A DNA stretch of 20,515 nucleotides, taken from NCBI GenBank assembly GCA_024741835.1, contig JAENRP010000489.1, forward strand, positions 4,329-24,843, written 5' to 3'. The first letter of the stretch is position 1. The number at the start of each line of letters is the position of its first letter. Below the pieces are notes generated by a model. The model saw only the letters and a list, made by a program, of their open reading frames with translations, was not told the DNA's origin and made no database searches. The stretch comes from Diplocarpon mali (taxonomy: Eukaryota > Ascomycota > Leotiomycetes > Helotiales > Drepanopezizaceae). Of the stretch, positions 1 to 9,843 are shown piece by piece. Position numbers and translations under genes: made by a program.

Positions 1-125
1 TAGAGTTCATAGCTAAATTTAGTATAGCTATGATTTCTAATCCAACTTAGCTAGTATAGCTACTCCACCTTAGCTATTCCTACTTAGCTAGTATAGCTAT
101 GATTCTATATTCAACACTAAGTACT
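1..125. repeat. Degenerate short tandem repeat at left edge
   Basis: Three to four imperfect copies of a unit built on TTAGCTAGTATAGCTA, some extended by TGATTCTA, lie here at about 18-40, 46-63 and 84-108. The stretch precedes recognisable reverse transcriptase sequence and has no convincing coding frame of its own. The copy at about 88-108 matches, inverted, 21 bases inside the gag pseudogene near 20408-20428, so it may be a fragment of inverted retroelement sequence. Because it touches the window edge, its full extent is unknown. Confidence 0.45.
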
Positions 126-164
126 AAGAAAGAGAAAGGAACTTAAAGATTAATAATAGTAGTA

Positions 165-1072
165 GTAGAAATAAATTAAATAATTATTATAGACGCTAAC
201 GTTCCTTTAAATATAGATAAGTTCTTAAATAAATTCGTAAGATTAACCTATAGCTCTCTTATCGACTTCTTCTTTAGATATAACTAATTTATTCTTAATA
301 TTAAATCGAAAGATATAATAGTAATTCAAATTCTCTTAAGCTACTCTAAATGACGAGATTACCTTAAGGGGCTATAAATTCAATCGCTTAATTTGTCTAA
401 GTAATCTATAAGATACTAATAGATTATATACCTAATATTGCGCTCCCTTATATAGATAATATAAGAATCAAAGGATCAAGATCATTTTACAATTATAAAG
501 AGGTCCTCTTTAATATATAACGATTTATAATAGAATATATTTAAAACTTAGATTAGGTACTTATATAACTCGAAAGGGCAAGAGTAATAGTTAATTTAAA
601 GTTATAATACTATTTTTTATTAATGGAAATTGTTAGTTTTATTACTGATTCTAATAGCCGAAGTCCTTAGAGGGCTAAAGTACTTAAAATCGACAAATGG
701 AAGAGGTATAATAATATAGCAGAAGCTCGCGCGTTTATTAGTATTATAATATACTATTGTATTTAAATTAAGAATTTTGCTAAAAAGGCAGTACTTATTT
801 ATGCCTTATTTCGAAAAGGGGCTGAGTTTTAATAGAACGAACTTTAAAAGGAGGCTATAAAACAATTAAAGTAATCGTTGCTTAAAGTGCTATATCTAAT
901 TAAAATAGACTATAGAGCTAACGTAGGGTTAATTATACTAATAGTTGAAGCAAGCTTAATCAAATGGAATACTATCCTTTAATAAGCTAATAGCTAATAA
1001 AAGAGATATCTAACTTACTTTAAAAGCGATCTTTAGAATCCAGCGGAGATAAAGTATAATACTATTAAATAG
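165..1072 (+). pseudogene. Ty3/gypsy pol, part 1: reverse transcriptase and RNase H (RIP-inactivated)
   Basis: This is the middle of a Ty3/gypsy polyprotein, which copies the element RNA into DNA. The reverse transcriptase palm is recognisable from about 165. The frame changes near 332, where one C seems lost, and then runs on to 1072. The catalytic YxDD motif is seen as Y-I-D-N (tat ata gat aat) at 449-460, with G-to-A decay of the second Asp. The thumb and connection region contains KVLKIDKWKR (about 685-715) and an A-E-A-R-A-F block typical of fungal gypsy elements. The RNase H side shows the IDYRANVGLIIL and EASLIKW blocks (about 905-970) and NPAEIKY (about 1037-1057). Stops are almost all TAA or TAG at Gln or Trp positions. 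The frame is cut at 1072 by the copia element and resumes after 8664. The 5' part (gag, protease, fingers) lies outside the window. Confidence 0.85.
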
Positions 1073-1269
1073 TATGGTGCGGTCGGCTGGAGGGCCTTCA
1101 TTAGGTCGCTTAGGAGGCTCGCAAAAGTAGGGGAAGATGATTAATTATATTATTATCTAATATATATATGGTAAGGAGACTTCGGAAAGAAAAGGGAGAG
1201 TCTATAACTTAGCAGAGTCACGTAAAGGGTCTTTAGAATAAGTGGAGACTCTGCCTATTCTATATAATA
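1073..1269 (-). repeat. 3' LTR of the copia element
   Basis: This 197-bp copy aligns without gaps to 8468-8664. Landmarks shared by both are GTGCGGTCGGCTGGAGGGCC, GTAGGGGAAGATGATTAATT and GAGACTTCGGAAAGAAAAGG. The element-strand ends read TA...TA, which fits a canonical TG...CA after RIP. The outer edge abuts the target duplication AATAG at 1068-1072. Confidence 0.88.
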
Positions 1270-1278
1270 TACCCCTTA
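1270..1278 (-). other. Polypurine tract of the copia element
   Basis: On the element (minus) strand the bases just before the 3' LTR read AATTAAGGGGTA. This is a short purine run ending in GGGG, in the expected position for second-strand priming. It is short and RIP may have altered its edge. Confidence 0.55.
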
Positions 1279-2751
1279 ATTAAGCGATGCTTTTAGAATC
1301 GCTTAGCTATATAAATAAAATAAAAGAAAGAATAGTAATTATAAAGAAAAGAGGCTCTATCTGATATGCTACTCCTTTAAAGGTTATTCCTTTTAAAATA
1401 AGAAGGGTCGCTATAGGTAATAAGCGCGCTTAAGAATCTTTGCAATTCTACGCTAGTGCTCTATTAGGCTTCCTATAGAGTATTTCTATCGCAAAGGTTC
1501 TCCTTCCCTTCTTTTAAAAATAACCCTCCTTTATTATTTAAAATATCGTCTTTATACTAATAACTTTTAAATATAAAAGGAACTCCTACTTATCGTAACC
1601 CTAGCTACCTTTATAAAGTAAGACCCTTAGAGTCCCTATACCCTGCGTTATATTAACTTTGCGCTAAGTTGCTAGCGCTCTTTTAAGAGTAAGAACCCTA
1701 TCTCGGTCCTCCTAGCGCCTGCTAAGTAATAAGCTGCTACTGCCATCCCTACTGCCACCGCCGCCCCTGCCGCCGCCGCCGCTACTTAAAAGCCCTGCCC
1801 CTACTGCGCGCCGTATGCCTAAGCCTATAATAGAGTGCGATAACGTATGCGTACGTTATATTATATATAAGAGTATTAGCAATCTTAATTATTAATACTT
1901 TAATAGCACCTTTAGTGCGCGTTATATTTATTATATAGTATTAAGTAATGGCTGCTAATAGGCTAGCAGACCTCTCCTTGCCTCTTAAGAGGCTATTGTA
2001 TTGGCCTACGCCTGCGGCGCCTTTAAGAAGGAGGTGGCGCTATTACTTAACGCAGTAAAGGGTGCGCTTTAAAGCTTCTATAGTACGTCTTATTAAGTCT
2101 TATTAAGTTCTAGGCTAATTTTAAAAGATAAGAGCAATCGGATCCTAGTGTTAAAAGGACTTGCTACTCTTGCGAGTAGTAGTACTACTGCCTCTCTTAC
2201 TCCTAGCGTACTATTCCCATTCGCTCTTAGCCCCTTTAGCTCAGACCTATTCGCCCCTATTATCGCCGCCGCCGCTCCTATCCCTTTCGCCTCTACTATT
2301 ACAGCTGCTGCTATAGTCTTTCTATTCGTCTTCCTAGCCCCTGCTATTGCTGCGCCTATCCTTACTCCTGCTGCCCTTACCCCTGCTGCCCCTATTGCTA
2401 TACCTCCTGCTATTACCCCTGCTATTACTAGTATATTTGCCGGCGGGCCTTTGGCCGAGGGAGTACTAATAGGCCTCTCTCGGAAGGAAATCTATATAAA
2501 GCTTGTAGCTATAGCATCCTAGCTCCTAGCCTTAGTTAAGAGAATCTAAGAGAGGGTCGCGCCTTATAATAGTAGCTTAAGAATGTTACCTATTTTATAT
2601 TTTTAAAAAAGGAAAGCTTTTATAGTACACTTTATAAGAGAAAACAAATAAATATAATTATAAGAGAGTAAGAGCTTATAAGTATAAGTCTCCTAATAAT
2701 AAGTAACTACTTGCTAATAAGTGCGAGTTATTAAACGATTATTTAAAAGCT
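1279..2751 (-). other. Unexplained 1.5-kb region between copia RNase H and 3' LTR
   Basis: Copia elements usually go almost directly from the RNase H stop to the polypurine tract, so 1.5 kb here is unusual. Two blocks (about 1736-1800 and 2148-2522) are GC-rich and built of GCC, GCT and CCT triplets, unlike the surrounding AT-rich sequence. On the element strand one frame of the second block reads as a Ser/Arg/Gly-rich segment with repeated SRG and SNRG units; another frame reads as Ala/Gly/Ile-rich. Both stay open for over 100 codons because the repeat is nearly triplet-periodic, so openness alone does not prove coding. It may be the remains of an extra ORF with an RNA-binding-like tail, captured sequence, or expanded low-complexity DNA. 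No known domain was recognised. Confidence 0.5.
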
Positions 2752-5700
2752 TTAGAGGTTTAATAAACGAATAAAGCTTTTAAACTTCTAGCGGTTTAAG
2801 TTCTTAATAAGCCTATTTGCATATATCTCCTTAGTAGGAAGGTAGATTATCTAAAAGCTTCCTCTTTAATACTCTTAATAGATCTATATATTACTAATTT
2901 CGATATATCAAAGGCTTATCTTAATCTTCTTATTCTTTATAACAATTAGTCGAATTATTTATTAATTATCGTAATATATATTCCATTTAAAGAGGGAGTC
3001 TATGCGAATCTCTTTAAAGAGGCGTTTTATAGCTATTATCTCCTTTGCAATAGAAACTATACTATAGAGTTTTACTTTAGTAGAGAAGAGTATAATAGTC
3101 GCTTAGCGATTCGCTTTTCAAATAATCAGTCCTTTAAATAAGAAGAAGATATATCCTTAAAAGGATCTATAAGTCTTTTAATCATCTTTAAAAGAAGCAT
3201 TTAAAGAAGCGATCAATTAGTATTCCCTAGCCTTAAAGCTATAGGCAATTCCTAAGAAGCGCGTACTATATAGGTATTAAAGCGTTTAGTCTATAGCTAA
3301 GAGGTGCTTAAAGCTTGGATTAATTAAGAAGAAAGATAGTTAAAAGGCTATAAACGCAATATCTAGGCGTATTATAATCGCTATATAAAGAATAAAGCCT
3401 ATTTTCTCTTAGTACTCCTTTACCTTTTCTAAGGAAGCTTACCTTAAGTTCTTAATAAACTCCTTCTTTAGTAGTAGAGTATTAAGCACTCTCCTTATAT
3501 TAGCTCCAAACTTTTAAGCGATCTTCTTAATATAAGTATTATAAACTAAGGAGATCCTCTTTGCTTTCTTATCTTAAATAATCCTTACTTTAAAAAACTA
3601 AGAGATATCTCCTATAATAGTAAGCTTATATGCCCTCTTTAGGTCTTTAATTAGACGAGTCGCCTAATCTAAGTTAAAGGCCTTATATAATACTTAAATA
3701 TCATTAATATAAAACGCTATAAAGACTATACAATCCTTTATTATAAAAATATAAGGCTCCTTACCTAATAACTTAAGTTAAAGGCCCTTAAGTGTTCTTG
3801 CGAAGTTCCTATACTATAGCGCTAAAGAGTCTTTTAGCCTATAAAGCGCGTAGTCCAGTTCTACTACCATACTAAGGCGCTTAAAGCCATCTAATAGGAA
3901 GCATATAACTAAAGTACTCTTTAAGTCTTTAAAAGTATTAATAAACGCATTAATAATATCGAACTACTTTACTTCTATATTAAAGTACGCAGTAAGTGCT
4001 ATTAATACCTTAAAAGACCTTACTATAAGTATAGCTATATAAGTTAAGAAAATTAAAGCTTTATCTTAAAGATCCTCTTATACAACTAGCTATAATCGGC
4101 ACTTTAGAAGCTCGCTAGAGCTATTGACCTTATAAGTAAAATCCTATTTTAATAGTATCGGCAGGGGTTTCGAATAATCCCTTTGCATAATTCTTTAGCA
4201 ACTTCGAGATTCTAAATTCCTAATCTCCTAGCGCCTTCCTTCTTTAAATCGTTTACTAAAAGGGTACTTCTCTAGGTCTAGCCATCCTTTTAAAGGCTTC
4301 GGCAAAGAGCCTTAGTACTATAGGCAGTTAAAAGACTGCGCTCCGTCCTTTGCCTAATTATTAACTATAGCTTTAATAACTATATAAACTATTAAATAGT
4401 CCTTCCTATCCTCCTTTATCTATTCGTTCGCTTAAAAGGTCGATATAAACTCCTACGTATATAAGGAGTAAGGTAAATTAATATTACTTTAAGAAAGCAT
4501 ATACTTTAAAGTAGTAGTATATACTTTTAAAGTCTCCTATTGCTTAACGCTTAAGCGTCTTATCCTCTTTTACCTAAGAAGAGGGAGTTCCTCTTTACGC
4601 TTTTCTCTATAAGTCTCTTCCTCTATTTTTATTATTACTAGAAGTTCCTTTAAAAGTCTAAGTGACTTTATCTCTTAAGCTTATAGTCTTTAAGCTAGTA
4701 TTATAATTTAAGGTATTATATTATTAAAGCTTGCTCCTCTTATTAGATCGCTTCTTATAAGACTATTAAAGCTCCTCCTAGATCTTAATAATAGTACTTC
4801 TAGCCTTTTACTAGAGTTTACTAAGGCTTGCCTTTATAACTAAAGACTCTATCTTAAAGCCTTTAAGCCATCTCTATTCTTATATAAAATAGCGGCTAAA
4901 GATCTGCCGATCGCCTTATAGAACTTATCTTTAAAAACTCCTTTAGAATCGTCTATAGTTCCTTCTTTAGTAGGGCCTTTATAGGGAATTATCACCCTTA
5001 AGCTTTAGTCGCTGTTTGCCTTCTTAAAGACTAGCGAAGTGGCTTCCAATTCGCTTGCTTCTACCCTTAAGTTTTTAAGTAGGTCTCTTAGAGAATTTAG
5101 ATTTAAGTTAAGGCCTTTTATATTATTAGTTAAAGGCTATAGAGCAGTATTAGTTTATAATATAAGCTCTTCTTATATAGCAGCTTCTTCTGCAGCAATT
5201 GCATTCGGCTTTGCGATAAGCTCTAATTTCTTAAAAATGCCTTTAAACTTAGCGTCTTAAGCTCCTTCTCCCTTTCTAATTAATTAAAAGGTCGTCTTAA
5301 GTTCTTAGTGTAATATAGGGTTTGCGCGCTTAGCTTCTAAACTATAAAAGAGAGACTTATCGAATTCGATATTATAAGTTATTATTACTTGCTAAAGCAT
5401 AGGAACCCAGATTCTATAAATATTAAAGGTAATATATCTAATTAAGTAACTTAAGCGCCCTTATAGTTCAATTTTAAAGGTTCAGCGGTCCCTTCCCGCC
5501 TCCTTCTCCTTAATTAAAGGGTATATACAAGCGCTATATATATAAACGCAACTCCAATTAGGCTTTAAGCTTACTATTATCTGCTTAATAAGCAGCGGCT
5601 TATAAAATCGAAAATACTACTTAAACTAATTGTAAAGAGCCTTACTTAATAAGATCATCTTCTTCTTAGCAAGTAGAAAGATATTATAAAGGTATATAGC

Positions 5701-8260
5701 AGCCTTTATAACCTTTGGCCAAAGGCTTATTAAAAGCCTAGCATAGATCCTCATTTTAATAGAGCGTTTAATCAACTCCTTTCCTACTTGCTCCGCGCCT
5801 CTATTAGGTTAATATATATAAGTAAGAGTAAGCTCTAAATCGATTCCCTCCTCTTTTACCTATCTTTAGTACTTTATAAGAGAGTCTTCCCTTAAGGAGA
5901 TCACTAAAGTATTATTATCTTGCCTAATCTTGCAAATAGAAAGCCTATATTAGCATTTCACTTATACTTCAAAGGCCTAAAGGACCTTTATAACTACATC
6001 TCCGCCCTTTGATCTTAATAGGAATATCTAAAGTATACTACTATACTCATCCTTAATTAAAAGAACCTATAAGCAACTATTATATAAGTTGTTTAAAAAG
6101 TTAAAAAGATCCTAAGAAATCCTAAAGAAAGGCCTTAGAAATCGGTTTTGAAAGGTAGCATAAGAAATAACTTGCTTAGCAGATACTACTACGTATATAG
6201 GGCACTCCAGCCTTTGTATTCTCCTGATCTTCACTCCTCTAGCGCACTTAATTAGCGCTTAAAGAGCCTTTATACCTAAGTGGCTAGCGCAAAGGTACTA
6301 TATATACGCATTATTATCCTATACCTTAGTAGGCGTATAGCTAGACTAGAACCTATTATAGAATATTATCTTAGCTATATAGAATGCTATTAAGGCAGAG
6401 AAATTATATTAAAGCATATTTAGAAGATCTAAATAGTTAATAAGCTTATATTTAAAGAAAACGAGATTATAGCAACGCTTTAATTAAGCTTGCTTTATAG
6501 AATCTTTAATACTCTTAAAGTATAAAGTAAGGTCTACTCTAAAGTACTAAAAACCCTTATTCGCAAGGAGCCTCTTTAAGATAATATTAGTAGTAAACTC
6601 CTTTATAATAGTAATATTATATAGCATTATCCTTATAAGAGAGCTATTATATTATAAAAGAGAGTCTATTATATATTCATCACCTCTTCTAATAATTAGA
6701 AGTCTTAAGGTACCTACTTTAATATATTGCTATAAATTGCTAAAAGGCTTAAAGGTGCCTACGATAAGTAAATCCTTTGAATTAATAATATAAGTAGCTG
6801 CGCAATTATTAAGGAATATACTTAAAGAGAGTAGGTAGCGTTCTAGCTTAAAGAGGTGGTAGATATTAAACGATTCTTCAAAAGCGTCGAAGGCAAAGGG
6901 ATCTATTATTATAAAGACTGGTGAGTTCTCCCTTTTACTTAAACCATCCTCTTTAAAGGCTAAAGCCTTTCCCTTAAATTTATTAATTGCTATTATCGCA
7001 ATATTATTCTCCTTAAGCTATACTTAAAGACCCTTGAACTAATCTCCTACGTTTAACGCCTTTTATATTTATAAAACCTCCTCTCGCAAGTAGAGAACCT
7101 TTATATTTTCCTTACGCCCGTCTATAGCATATAATAGTTTCTAATAGTCCTAGGGCTTTTAATAGTAGTTGATAGAGCCTCTATAAGGGCACTTAGGCCT
7201 AATCTCCCTCCTAGAGCTTATAAAGCGATTTCAGGAGCTACTTGCTAAAGCCTGCGAAAGGGTCTCGGCATTTAAGAAAGACTTTCAAATAGTAAAAACT
7301 GCTAGCCCTTTATTATCAATTGCTCTATTAGATTCAATGCCTATTAAGGCGCGGCTTAGCTATATTAGGTTATACTTATATAAGGTTCCTATCTGCTTAT
7401 TAGTGATTATTTCCTCCTTTAAATAGGTCGCCTAACTTAGATTAATCTTTATTGCAACTAAGTCTAAAAAGTCAGTTACTCCTAGTCTCCCTTTGATCTT
7501 AGAAAGACTATATTATTCTACTAGGCGGTACGCCTCCTACTACTCCCAGATCTACTACTAAGTGTTAGTTCTCTAAGTCTTACTTTAGCATAATACGTTG
7601 CAGTATTAAAGCCTTATCTAAGATTAAATAGCCTTATCAAAAGGTGTAATATCATACTTTAAAATAGATACTAGGCCTTAGAGTAAGAGTTACTAGTTTA
7701 CCAAATTAGTATATAGGTCGTTAGCAGTAGTTCCACTTATAGGAGTATCTCTATTAGGTATTAAGGAAGAGAGCTTCTCAGCTTGGATTTAAGCTTAAGC
7801 TATCGCAAAAGCTAAAAGTATTCTATTAATAGTCTTAAAGACCTATTTTAATAGTAGTTTATAGTATTTATATTAGGTCTTCTAAGTCTCTTTGCATATA
7901 AGGTACTCCTTTATTAGGATTTTATATTTATCCTTAATATCTTTATAAGAAGCCTATAGAAGAGAAGCTTTTGACAGATCTCTTAAGGGAAAGCAGGCGT
8001 AAATCTATTCGGATAGAGTCACTATATACTCTTTACACAACCTTACGTATACTATGCAAAGGTTAGCCATTTCCGATTCCTTAAGCTCCTATATAAAGGG
8101 AGCTTAAGGCTCAGTCTCTATAATTGACTTGAATAAGAGTCTCGGATCGGCAAAAATAGTGATATTATAAAGCTTAGCGAAGAATATATATTTACTAAAC
8201 CACTTTACCTAAGAGGCAAAGGTATTAAAGCAAGGCTCGGAGATGCTCGAAGCATTAGAT
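2752..8260 (-). pseudogene. Copia gag-pol polyprotein (RIP-inactivated)
   Basis: On the minus strand the gag starts at about 8260, after a short leader; the exact start is not fixed. Gag is recognisable by an LKEEIITNKQIGTLY-type helix region (about 7380-7440) and a decayed zinc knuckle beginning KCPYRG (about 7150-7195). Protease follows, with FLNNCAATYIINS at about 6780-6820, the copia D-[SN]-[GC]-A motif with Asp decayed to Asn. Integrase has the HLGIKAL and ECPIYVV parts of its zinc-binding domain (about 6190-6300) and a core with IKDEYSS and IRQDNNT (about 5920-6060). Reverse transcriptase carries FDIINAF (about 3930-3970), ELDYALYRLKDS (about 3830-3870) and Y-I-N-D at about 3699-3712 for YVDD. 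RNase H ends with a KTKHIDI-like block, decayed (about 2895), and LLNL just before the stop at 2752-2754. Stops are TAA and TAG throughout, so no product is expected. Confidence 0.85.
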
Positions 8261-8457
8261 ATATTAAATGGAATCTAGTGAAAAAGGTTAAGTATATAAA
8301 TAAGGTTTGCAAATAAGGTTCGATTGGAAATTGGAGATTTATTAATTGAAAATAAAGGTCCTTCGAGTTATTATAAATACTCGAAATATCGGTCAAGAGC
8401 TCGAAGGGCCCTTTAGCCGGTTGTATATAAAGAGAAAGCATATTAAAGTGCTTATAA

Positions 8458-8467
8458 GGCTTATAAC
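8458..8467 (-). other. Primer binding site of the copia element (initiator tRNA anticodon arm)
   Basis: Directly inside the 5' LTR the element strand reads GTTATAAGCC. Allowing one G-to-A RIP change, this is GTTATGAGCC. That is complementary to the anticodon arm of initiator tRNA-Met (GGCTCATAAC around the CAU anticodon), the half-tRNA primer known from Drosophila copia and relatives. The match is by inspection only. Confidence 0.6.
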
Positions 8468-8664
8468 TATAGTGCGGTCGGCTGGAGGGCCTTTATTAGG
8501 TCGCTTAAAAGGCTCGCAGAAGTAGGGGAAGATGATTAATTGTATTATTATCTAATATATATATAGTAAGGAGACTTCGGAAAGAAAAGGGAGAGTCTAT
8601 GACTTAGTAGAATCACGTAGAGGGTCTCCAGAATAAGTGGAGACTCCGCCCATTCTACACGATA
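8468..8664 (-). repeat. 5' LTR of the copia element
   Basis: This is the 197-bp partner of 1073-1269 and is slightly less mutated: it keeps GGAGACTCCGCCCATTCTAC where the other copy has T for several C. It is followed on the outer side by the target duplication AATAG at 8665-8669. Element transcription would start here and run toward lower coordinates. Confidence 0.88.
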
Positions 8665-8669
8665 AATAG

Positions 8670-9597
8670 GAATATAAAGGCGCCTTAAAGGTAATAAAAA
8701 ATATAAGAAGCGACCTTTATAGCACTTACTTTATCTTTGAAACTAATATTAAAGTACTAGTAGAATAATTAAATAGAGCTATAAGTGATCTCTTAAGAGC
8801 TTCGCTAATAAAATAGATTACTTAAATAAGACTAATAGACTTTAAAGTCAAATATATTTTAAAAATGAAAAATACCGCTAAAAATAGCCTTTTAAGAAGA
8901 ATTTATCCTTACCCCTTTGATTTAATTAAAGAAGATAAAATAGATATTAATAAGTAGGTAGAGAACGAAATTGGTTATTTATTAATATATTGCCTTAAAG
9001 GGACTTGACTTACGAGCTTAACCTGCGAGTTAAGTAAGAGAATTCTATCACTTAACTACTTAAATGACTTTAAAGAAATTGCGAAATTTTTAATTATACT
9101 TAAACGATTAAAATCAATTGCTTTTAAAAATTTTCAACAGTTTAAAGCTAAAGCATTAATTTATTTAATATAAGGAAGGCGATTATTTAAAAGGAGCGAT
9201 AACTTATTTCCTATATAACTCTATTTAAATAATAATAAACTGCAAGCTAAGGCTATTTAAGATATTTATAAAGAGACTAGCTATTAGAAAGCTAAGTCCA
9301 TTTATTATTAACTCTTAAGAAAATTCTTTTAAAAAGGTTCTTTTAAAGATTGTAAAGCTTTTATAAAAAGTTGCATCCCTTATTAGAAATGAAAACTTAA
9401 TTATAAAGAGAATCCCTTATTCCTAACCTAGCTATTAGGCCTTTTCTATAAAGTCAGTCTTAATATTATATAAGTACTAACTATCGAAAATAGGATAATA
9501 TATTTTACTTTAATAAAGGAAGACCTATTAAGATGGCTTAAAGGATAACCCTTAAGATCTACTAACTTTAAAGTAATTGCGAAGTTCCTTTAAAAAG
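8670..9597 (+). pseudogene. Ty3/gypsy pol, part 2: end of RNase H and integrase N-terminal region
   Basis: The gypsy frame resumes immediately after the copia target duplication with EYKGALKVI (8670-8696). It continues through FETNIKVLVE and LNRAISDLLRASL to DFKVKYILKMKNTAKN, matching the conserved RNase H tail of fungal gypsy elements (family form DFEVRHVPGTKHTAAD). After a linker comes the integrase zinc-binding domain, with KETSY (His decayed to Tyr), KAFIKSC and IPY for the Cys pair, at about 9265-9390. The start of the catalytic core follows, with VSLNII at about 9450 where the first catalytic Asp has become Asn. It breaks at 9597 with AKFL and resumes at 9844 after the solo LTR. Stops are TAA and TAG at Gln or Trp positions. 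Confidence 0.83.
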
Positions 9598-9838
9598 TGT
9601 TACGGCCGCATCACGGGCACGGTTATATCACGTGTTAAAGTCAGGTGCACGCTAAGGTAGCGAGGTGGCTGGATCACGTGCACGCTAGTGAAGCACCTGT
9701 ACTTATTCTAGAGGAGCTCTACTAGAGACTCTCTCTTCTTCATCTTTTCTTCTCCATTACATAGCGTACCTCTTGAGGTAATACAGTCAGCGTTACTCGA
9801 TTATCGCCCCTCTGTACGCTCTAGAGCAAGTCGTAACA
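9598..9838. repeat. Solo LTR, nearly free of RIP, with perfect target duplication
   Basis: This 241-bp segment begins TGTTACGG and ends CGTAACA, a perfect 7-base inverted end pair with the canonical TG...CA. It is flanked on both sides by AAAAG (9593-9597 and 9839-9843). It has about balanced base composition and keeps many CpA, TpG and CpG steps, in sharp contrast to everything around it. It holds a 10-base direct repeat, GTGCACGCTA, at 9645-9654 and 9678-9687, and ATCACG three times. No internal element sequence is attached, so it most likely arose by recombination between the two LTRs of a full element. Removing it and one AAAAG restores the integrase frame. The 5-bp duplication fits an LTR element, Ty3/gypsy or copia; which cannot be told from an LTR alone. 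Orientation is not determined. Confidence 0.92.
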
Positions 9839-9843
9839 AAAAG

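Larger units (their letters stand above)
1073..8664 (-). mobile_element. Complete Ty1/copia retrotransposon, RIP-mutated, nested in the gypsy pol
   Basis: A 7.6-kb LTR element in minus orientation. Its two 197-bp LTRs differ mainly by C/T and G/A exchanges. Both sides are flanked by AATAG (1068-1072 and 8665-8669), the 5-bp duplication expected for copia. On the minus strand the order is gag, protease, integrase, reverse transcriptase, RNase H, which is diagnostic for copia, since Ty3/gypsy has integrase last. The primer site, gag-pol and polypurine tract all sit where they should. All coding parts are full of TAA and TAG, so the copy is dead. Removing the element and one AATAG rejoins the gypsy frame as ATT AAA TAG GAA TAT, so it inserted while the gypsy frame at this point was unshifted. 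Confidence 0.9.

Noticed and set aside
2148..2522. Open plus-strand frame of 124 codons, Ala/Pro/Thr-rich
   Set aside because: It is antisense to the copia element, arises from GCC/GCT/CCT triplet repeats that keep several frames open, and has no domain or start context.
5039..5260. Open plus-strand frame of 73 codons
   Set aside because: It is antisense to the copia gag-pol (integrase to reverse transcriptase region) and reads as a shadow frame.
8205..8441. Open minus-strand frame of 78 codons just inside the copia 5' LTR
   Set aside because: It lies in the leader and overlaps the true gag frame in another phase; gag similarity continues in the other frame past its stop.
1070..8664. Copia boundaries at 1075-1264 and 8470-8659 with TAGTA/CGATA as target duplication
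   Set aside because: LTR similarity continues a few bases further on both sides, and the wider boundaries give a perfect AATAG duplication and restore the gypsy frame.
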